NCBI GenBank assembly: GCA_004431415.1 | Contig: QPMI01000424.1 | Coordinates: forward strand, 1-64,000 | Length of the DNA stretch: 64,000 bases | Direction of reading: 5' to 3' | From: Cyanophora paradoxa | Taxonomy: Eukaryota; Glaucocystophyceae; Cyanophorales; Cyanophoraceae | Part shown: in pieces, positions 58,601 to 64,000 of the stretch | Layout of the letters: every line of letters begins with the position of its first letter | Numbering within the stretch: position 1 is the first letter of the stretch | Made by a program: the position numbers and the translations under genes | The notes under the pieces: model-generated | What the model was told of the DNA's origin: nothing | Databases searched by the model: none | The model's input: only the letters and a program-made list of their open reading frames with translations

Positions 58601-59392
58601 TGCCTGCTTCTCTGTGGTAAATGCCGGAATTTCCTCTGCAAATGATATAGTCGTTTTATCAAGTGCTAAGGATCTCACATTCGGAGCATTGGCGCCAATT
58701 ATATCCACAACGTTCCCATTTTCGACAATTTCTAAGGTCGGTTTCGCGGGGTCTAATGTGAAAACGCTCTCTGTGATTTCGGGAACCGAGTCGCTCTTCT
58801 GAATAATAAAAGAATCAAGGGTAAGATTGCATGTAGCGACATTAGTGGCGAAAAACGACTCGGAGTTAAGCGAGTTTACGTTTAGGGTATCCGTAGTGAT
58901 GTTACTTGCTGTAATATTGCTCGTCGTTAGATTACCTGCTGAGAGATCATGGACGACCTCTACCTTTGTTTTTCGTGTGGATACTCCGGCTATAAGCGTG
59001 CTATTATCCACGATTCTCATAGCTGCATTTTGGAAACCGCTCTCATCTTGAATGAAGAAGTTTAAGCGACCTCTATCGAAAGCTTTTGGGATGTTCCTAC
59101 GATTATATCGCACCGTTTTGGGTAACTGACGAGTCGCCTGGATGCTGGCAACTCTGTTTCGCTCGTTATCATCAAGTAAAAAGTCGATTCCAAGTTTATG
59201 ATCCCCCTTCTCGACGTTCATTAACTGCAAAGCTGCGGGTCTGCTCGGTGTTCCACTGACTGGATCTTCGCGGTCTGCATTGTAATTTATTCTGATAGAC
59301 CCACGAATTTCGGTGTTTACCTGGTCAGTGTCCTCTATCTGCGTGGTCGAATTAATTACTCGTGCATCGGGTCTCGGATTCAGGAACGACAT
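55673..59392 (-). CDS. Giant fibre-like protein with C-terminal membrane anchor (intact copy)
   Basis: A 1239-residue intact homologue of the broken gene at 34265-37971. ATG 59390-59392 (MSFLNPRPD) is preferred because the longer open frame upstream overlaps the patatin gene on the other strand. The N-terminal part has ordered TSNITASNITTDTLNVNSLN strands, then a coiled segment and many CNIV/CNIY-type strands. A Pro/Asn/Asp-rich linker (NDPNPNQPNPDPDSKDPP) leads to one transmembrane helix at about 1119-1140 and a roughly 99-residue polar tail. No signal peptide is visible. Likely a surface fibre or spike. Its membrane anchor is unusual for an icosahedral element without a known envelope. Confidence 0.8.
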   Translation of the reverse strand: MSFLNPRPDARVINSTTQIEDTDQVNTEIRGSIRINYNADREDPVSGTPSRPAALQLMNVEKGDHKLGIDFLLDDNERNRVASIQATRQLPKTVRYNRRNIPKAFDRGRLNFFIQDESGFQNAAMRIVDNSTLIAGVSTRKTKVEVVHDLSAGNLTTSNITASNITTDTLNVNSLNSESFFATNVATCNLTLDSFIIQKSDSVPEITESVFTLDPAKPTLEIVENGNVVDIIGANAPNVRSLALDKTTISFAEEIPAFTTEKQALRTDHVHITRDNINDLLGKDIVKAFLEFERSKNTKDSSQDGTLTTHTTEIAALQSEINALFAADGALAITLAHILSKRNIYPATDNTYRVGLSNLRWSEMHGVSMFASNLILPLNHSLRPNQIPTDERALISYNDFNSNLSRSVSRTETYTVEGYPQQLANGVYVAYVGKPTYTFTWDQLGVTDLESIPTVSLVDHTTYYNPIYNNNESNKAFIQNVTSTGFQVSFVINETYNLLIIRNNSLSSEATISFTLNINYITPEFDSKPRVKVYRDLQGSNIVPFSQNFDLGANSLRWNTVYTLNANTCNIVVAGSLATIGDLTAPFKKEYLKELYITKSDLPDAISLVLSPTPSISYHNVKDTSNVVQRGSKVFQASEISASTYRYLAGVPANFNFTFETPFVSPPTIEITDTNLYVINNGSSTSLNNAPLGYSPFVATNITTTGFTLVGNATVTYALSGYPVGLYFAKFNLTPIPPVSLSPPFTISWKATGTIPRFNPEDRLKIRYPLDVTDIHTTRINGQNFVFNGTNATLIDNRVTNNYFFDSRYINTCNIVIQNTFENRSKTLTVTLPTHSNVSDGFHYYLFNRNYTSYIPYPSETVNMSYPRVTLTSTNADFFGSTDFMTFFAFTSSTDGLLVYYTFRYDAVWTQLDSHPNTDVIEVGDKKYIKTASPWVCSVRLDDRYTPNLNNIGMHSTCNIYVQGAISASKYFEGGNCDAAHRLLSRNGLFESFSGTALPPFIRDTVYDTTCNIWVCRSVSNPPVTKELYKYLSDTYGAITGSSTGNPATAPIVFANAYTAPTSLAGSTEPPPNDPNPNQPNPDPDSKDPPTTDPDPNTTPNNPSNPTNPVGSPGMDPGTLVLLILLPILGALGLVLAYKFRALCCACIDRTIAGAGNKYSTPELNVTQTAEGDVGLEVRSAEGHGLSVVRTDQPPASRAAPKKSRAERMAESIMNENADFMAEIAQREGRTYELLPMRP

Positions 59393-59435
59393 CCTCTTTA
59401 TAAACAAAGAAGATATATAAGAAGTATATAAGATA

Positions 59436-60929
59436 ATGAAGACCGTTCTCGCTTTGAGTGGAGGGGGGTCGCGCGGAATAATCGAGGCTGCTATACTGGC
59501 ACAGATTGAAGCACAAACAGGTAAACGAATCCAACAGCTATTCGACTGCTTTGCGGGAACATCCACAGGTGGATTAATCGCGCTCCTATTGAATATCAAG
59601 GGAACCGATGGCGCCCCTAAATATACTGCTACTGATATTCTGGCGCTCTACAAAGCGAAGCTACCGCTGATTTTCGCAAATCCACGAGTGCTTACATCGA
59701 TTGTACAGCGCCCAAAGTACGAAGCAACTAACTTAGAAGCGGTGGCTCTCGAACTCTGCGGCTCAGCGACCATGGCGGATCTCTATAAACCCACCATCGT
59801 GACTGCGTTCGACACGGTCTTAATGTCCCCCGTTTTTATTTCAAGCAACGATGAAGATATTAATGGGATGCTTGTGCGCGATGCTGCAAGGGCTACCTCG
59901 GCTGCTCCGACCTATTTCGAGCCGAAACAAGTCACAGTCGCCGGGAGAACATATTGTTTAATCGATGGTTGCATGAGCGGAAATAATTCGCCCGGGATCT
60001 GTGGCTACACGTTCGCCCGCACTTTATTCGGAAACTCATGCGAGGAGGAGCTTATCGTGGTTTCGATTACGGCGGGTCACGTCCAAGACTCTGATAAGGC
60101 GACAGCTGGATATTCGTACGACACTATGAAAAATTGGGGGATCGTGCAATGGATGCTAAGCGCGACAGGATCGCCAATTCTCAGCATGTTCTTAGAGTCG
60201 AGCGATCTAAACGCCCACGTAAAGCTGCTGGAACTTTTACCCAGAAACGATGATCAGAATTACGATCGCTACTATAAGCTGAGCGTTCCTTTACCGAAAG
60301 ATAAAATGACCCTCGATACTATCACAACGAGTCACCTGCAATATTTGGAAACGGAAGCGCTCGCCTTTGTTTCCGCACAGCAAACGTATTTTAATGCGAT
60401 GTATTCAGTGCTGACCATGAATATCTCAGAGGGCGATGTTCCCATAATTAATCTGTCCGGGTGCACAGATGTAAGCGCACCCCCGGAGTCTAACTGGGTG
60501 CCGCTCGATAATAGCGCCTTTATTGCGGAATTCGGCACAGCCTCCAATGCCCGCTGGTCGAATGCCACGGGGTGGGTGGGATTTACAAACCCGCCGCAAG
60601 GTAGTAGGTCGGGAGGCAATTATTTACGCATCGATTTCCCGCGTCTGTTTATGCTTTCCTCTATAAAAATGAAGCCGGCTGCGAATGGAAACTATATTAA
60701 AACGTTTGAGATCGATTAACAGCTTACTCCCGGAGTTTCTGCGCTTGTTACATACACAGAAGCCGGCGCGACGAGAGTGTTTACCAATGCGAATCAAATA
60801 GCCGGAAGTGCGGATCCCGACGAACATTTCTTAGCGAACCCGAGATCTGTGAGAACCCTCGTAATCTGGGTGCTCACGACGAATATTGCTTCGGCATGCC
60901 GAATAGATTTCGAGGGCTACTATGTGTGA
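59436..60929 (+). pseudogene. Patatin-like phospholipase with premature stop (Element 2)
   Basis: About 98% identical to the Element 1 gene. Codon 428 is TAA (60717-60719) where Element 1 has TAC. The frame then continues in register to TGA at 60927-60929, covering the rest of the C-terminal beta domain. The catalytic parts (GGGSRG, GTSTG with Ser43, Asp177) remain, so a truncated 427-residue enzyme could still be made; only the last 70 residues of the accessory domain would be lost. It is annotated as broken relative to its sister, not necessarily inactive. Confidence 0.8.
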
Positions 60930-60964
60930 CTTCCTTCGGTCGTTGCGCGCTGACGAGACAGCGC

Positions 60965-61810
60965 TTAGTCGGTGATCACTTCGAGCTGGAACGAGAATGA
61001 GAGACCGTTTATATCCGCAACAGAGCCCCGCCATTTTCGAAGCGAAATTGTGAGGCGATCTAAATCGAGTTGCGATGTGACATTTACGAAAGGGATGCTT
61101 GCGCTCGGTTCGTGGTAAAAGGAATATCTACCAAAGTCCGAATTCATCTGAATTCGCAATAGATAGGAGTCGTCGACATTGTTTTGTCTACCTGTAACCG
61201 CTGCGAATTTGGTAAACGGGCGGAGCTCTTCGATATCAAGGTAAATATATGGAATCGCATTAAAGTCGACCATTTTCGGGCATATAATCGCGTAGCGACT
61301 GGGGTAATCTCTGAGTGGAACCGTCACTGGTTCTGTTGTGCTGGCGTAAACCACTCCGGGTTCTATGCCGAGACAATCACAGAGCTCCTGGTCTGAGGAC
61401 TCTAATGTAAACGGGCTGTTTGGAGACGAGAACACGAAGCGGTTAGTAGATAGAGCGAGAGAATAGGAAACCGGGAAGAGACCGAGTGGATTAAAAGAAC
61501 CGCCTGAAAAACCGAGTAAAGCATCCCTGTTTAAAGCTCTCTCTTTCGGATATCGTTCGTTATCAGCATCGACGTAATAATAGTCGTTTACGCTGGGAAT
61601 CGGTGCTATCATTTTGGATGCGGGAATTACTGTGGGCTCTTCGTTCAGAAGCGTTATAGTTATTGTCTGATCGGGCGGAACAACATAAGAGCTATTAGGA
61701 ATCTCAGCTGATAGCACACGAAATCGTCGTACATTATTAAGGCGCGTTTTCAAGTGCAGCACGCCGTTTTCAAGGTCTCTACTGTCGCAATTTATTGTTA
61801 TTCTTTTCAT
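60965..61810 (-). CDS. Minor capsid (penton-type) protein 2 (Element 2)
   Basis: An intact 281-residue copy of the protein at 31876-32721 with a handful of substitutions (for example RQNNVDD for RLNNVDD). Same divergent arrangement with minor capsid 1 across a 16-bp spacer. Confidence 0.72.
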   Translation of the reverse strand: MKRITINCDSRDLENGVLHLKTRLNNVRRFRVLSAEIPNSSYVVPPDQTITITLLNEEPTVIPASKMIAPIPSVNDYYYVDADNERYPKERALNRDALLGFSGGSFNPLGLFPVSYSLALSTNRFVFSSPNSPFTLESSDQELCDCLGIEPGVVYASTTEPVTVPLRDYPSRYAIICPKMVDFNAIPYIYLDIEELRPFTKFAAVTGRQNNVDDSYLLRIQMNSDFGRYSFYHEPSASIPFVNVTSQLDLDRLTISLRKWRGSVADINGLSFSFQLEVITD

Positions 61811-61826
61811 AATCTATTATAGTAAG

Positions 61827-62753
61827 ATGAAAGAATACCTGAGCTTTTCGAGCGATGATCGCGACGAGGAGTTCACACAGCCAAACAAGTATGTAGTGAC
61901 ATTACCCCGTCGCTATGACAACGTAAAATCGGTGCGCCTGGTGCAGGCAACGGTTCCAAATGTTCTATCGACCGTGACAAACGATATAGACGCCACTGGT
62001 GCAACCATTGAGCGCATGGAACTCTATTTCTCGGTCACAGCTTCGGATTCCGGATTCGTGACCATCACAATCCCCAAAGGATTTTACACCAAAGACGACC
62101 TTGCCGCAAAAGTCACAGAAAAGCTCGAAGCAGCTCGCCTTTCAGATTTCGGTGGAAAATATATTAAATGCCGCTATAATACTACTTCAAAGATCTATGA
62201 GTTTTTCAGTGATAGTAATTTCTGGTTCAAGTTCTCTCAGGCTTCCGAAGCCACACTCAGAAAATCCAGTAATCGCAAAGCAATCGCTAAGAAACTCGCA
62301 ATATTCGGTTTCAAAGATATTCAGCTATATGTTTACGAGACATTTACCCCTCTTGCAAGCGATACATTCCTTGTATTCAATCCTGGATCGGGGACTGTGA
62401 CACTTAATCGACGCATTCGCGGCTATACTCGTGGAGATGAGACCCCGGCTGCAATGATCTGGCTATATATTGACGAATTCGCGCCGTTTATTCGCTCAGT
62501 CAACAAGCACGTCGACGGTTATTTCATGCGCATTCCAATCCCACAGGAACTCGAACATGGTGATATCTACCACTTCGACACGTCCACTACTGTGCCTCTC
62601 GTTCGCGAATTCCGCGAATTAAAATCTTTCGACCGCCTCACGATTAAACTCATCGACCATGATGGCGCTCTCTTAGATTTCGGGGTTTGGGCGCATTATT
62701 TCACTTTTGAAATCGAAACCTACGACGCACCGCCCGAAATGAATTTCTACTAA
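61827..62753 (+). CDS. Minor capsid (penton-type) protein 1 (Element 2)
   Basis: An intact 308-residue copy of the protein at 30933-31859. Differences cluster around SQASEATLRK. The conserved start MKEYLSFSSDD after TTATAGTAAG fixes the start in both elements. Confidence 0.78.
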   Translation: MKEYLSFSSDDRDEEFTQPNKYVVTLPRRYDNVKSVRLVQATVPNVLSTVTNDIDATGATIERMELYFSVTASDSGFVTITIPKGFYTKDDLAAKVTEKLEAARLSDFGGKYIKCRYNTTSKIYEFFSDSNFWFKFSQASEATLRKSSNRKAIAKKLAIFGFKDIQLYVYETFTPLASDTFLVFNPGSGTVTLNRRIRGYTRGDETPAAMIWLYIDEFAPFIRSVNKHVDGYFMRIPIPQELEHGDIYHFDTSTTVPLVREFRELKSFDRLTIKLIDHDGALLDFGVWAHYFTFEIETYDAPPEMNFY

Positions 62754-62800
62754 GCCCTTTAAATTATTTTCTGATCCCAAAGATAAGAGAAGAAACGCTC

Positions 62801-64000
62801 ATGGAGACTAACAGCCAATTCCAGCGCCCAACGCTGAAATCTATGCTCACCACCGATGACTACAAGGATTATTTCCTAAACAAGTCGCTGGTCATTGGAA
62901 CGTCCTCTGGCACTAAGCCACTTCGAGTTCTGGTCGCCCCCGACACTGAGCCACCCAGCGCTCTCGGCAACCGAGTTGTCTTCAAAATCCCCCGCTACCA
63001 TTTCCTGAATGGTCTCGCGCTGCAACTCGATCTTAACCCGATCACCCTCACTGATCTCACGAATGGTGTCGCTGGAACTACTGGCTACCTTCGCGTTATT
63101 GGATCGCTAATTGAGCGCATCGAAATCTCTCACGCTTCATTCCGCTACGTTGTCCAGAGGATTTCGTCACCCAGTATTTTCTACTGATGACCGAACAGGG
63201 CGAACTCGATAAGAAACTTCGCTATGTGGGTGGTCTTGTCGGAACCGCTGGTAACACTGTCGGTGGAACCTACGAAATCGATTTACCCTCTCCTTTCGAG
63301 AAGGCGATGTTCCCACTTTGCGCTCTGAACTCTGAGATCGTGGTCGAAATCGAATTCAAGGCGATTGGTGATGGTATCATTGAGGATGTAAACAATGTTG
63401 GCAATATTTCGGTCGTAAACAGTGGTGCTTCCCTTCAAGTGCTGAAACCCCGCATTATCTGCAAGGTCGTAAATGCCGATGAGGCGGTTGTATCTGAGAC
63501 CATTGCCCGTGTAAAATCGACTGGTATCGCGATCCCCTACAACGAAATCGGTTTCCTCCACACAGATTTCCAGCCGACCGCCTCCGGTTCGCGAGTCAAT
63601 CTCTCGCAACTCACAGGTGCGGGTCTCATCCACACTCTCGTATTCTCTGTGCGCCAAAACGCGAAGACGAAGGTGAACAACGGAACTCTCTCGGTTCTGG
63701 CTCCTCGTGCACTCCGAACCAACGCTGTAAGCTTCTATGTGGAACTCAACAATAACCGCCTCTACTCGAATACTTCGCTTCCTCTCATGATTGCCGCGAC
63801 CGAACTTCAAGATAAATATAATTCGGCGATTTTCACCGAGAGCACAAGCTACCCGGCTCTCTCTGGCATTTACTTCGGTGCTGGAAACGGAAAGGCGTCG
63901 CTTCTCAACCAAGAGAACACGGGCTACATCGATGCCACAGGCACATCGGCGTTCGATCTGGTCTTCGAATTCAATGGTGTCACAGCCGGTGGAGTCGGTA
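62801..64000 (+). pseudogene. Major capsid protein, frameshifted and cut by window end (Element 2)
   Basis: The first 124 codons match the Element 1 capsid protein. At about 63154 a run of CC replaces CCC in Element 1, shifting the frame into a stop at 63187. From there the original protein continues in the other frame to the end of the window with high identity. The leader shares AAATTATTTTCTGATCCC with Element 1. A true 1-nt deletion or a sequencing error in a short homopolymer are both possible. Confidence 0.8.

Larger units (their letters stand above)
51828..64000 (-). mobile_element. Element 2: related Polinton-like element, inverted and partial in window
   Basis: Starts GCTCGCTTGCAGGTAAGC then CACCACCAATTGCGCGC, aligned with both termini of Element 1 (GCTCGCT.GGGGGTAGACCCC then ACCAATTGCGCGC). 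It carries the same virion genes in mirror order, from the ITR gene through fibres to the capsid gene, and leaves the window inside the capsid gene. Identity to Element 1 is high in the capsid, minor capsid, patatin and giant fibre genes and low in the adhesin tips. The replication half and the other end lie outside the window. Confidence 0.85.

Overview
The window is eukaryotic chromosomal DNA carrying one complete and one partial copy of a large virus-like DNA transposon of the Polinton / Polinton-like virus (PLV) type. The host is a GC-rich microbial eukaryote with short introns. Several plausible GT-AG introns of 47-93 nt can be placed in host genes. This fits a fungus-like organism or another small-genome protist, but the species cannot be named from the sequence.

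Layout. 1-17285 is host DNA: a GC-rich satellite (about 340-1460), several intron-containing host genes (1727-9280), low-complexity C-rich and G-rich tracts, and a gene-poor, palindrome-rich, GC-rich stretch (about 12.1-17.3 kb). 17286-42944 is a complete element (Element 1, 25,659 bp). It has 935-bp inverted terminal repeats and is flanked by a perfect 6-bp target-site duplication, CTTCTG, at 17280-17285 and 42945-42950. 42951-51827 is host DNA again, with repeats and three intron-containing genes. 51828-64000 is the start of a second, related element in the opposite orientation (Element 2). It abuts a host exon and runs off the right edge.

Element 1 encodes a replication/integration half and a virion half. 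The first half holds a D12-class adenine methyltransferase, an AdoMet-decarboxylase (SpeD) homologue, a double DUF5710 protein, an rve-type integrase, a 1439-residue fusion of family-B DNA polymerase, SF1 helicase and HNH-like domain, and an AT-hook protein. The virion half holds the packaging ATPase, major capsid protein, two minor-capsid (penton-type) proteins, a patatin-like phospholipase, a giant fibre-like protein with a C-terminal membrane anchor, an HxH-repeat tail-fibre-like adhesin, two C1q-like tip proteins and a small conserved protein. A two-zinc-knuckle gene lies inside each ITR. Replication genes share an upstream AAATTATTTTCTCCGG-like box, whereas many virion genes start just after a TATA(A/G)TA-like box, which suggests two promoter classes.

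The two elements share the virion module but differ in adhesin shaft and tip domains and in the number of C1q-like genes. Each carries different inactivating changes. Element 1 has a 1-nt frameshift in the giant fibre and an Asn in place of the integrase catalytic Glu. Element 2 has a nonsense codon in the patatin gene and a 1-nt frameshift in the capsid gene. Family assignments rest on motifs and gene order read by eye; no database search was run.
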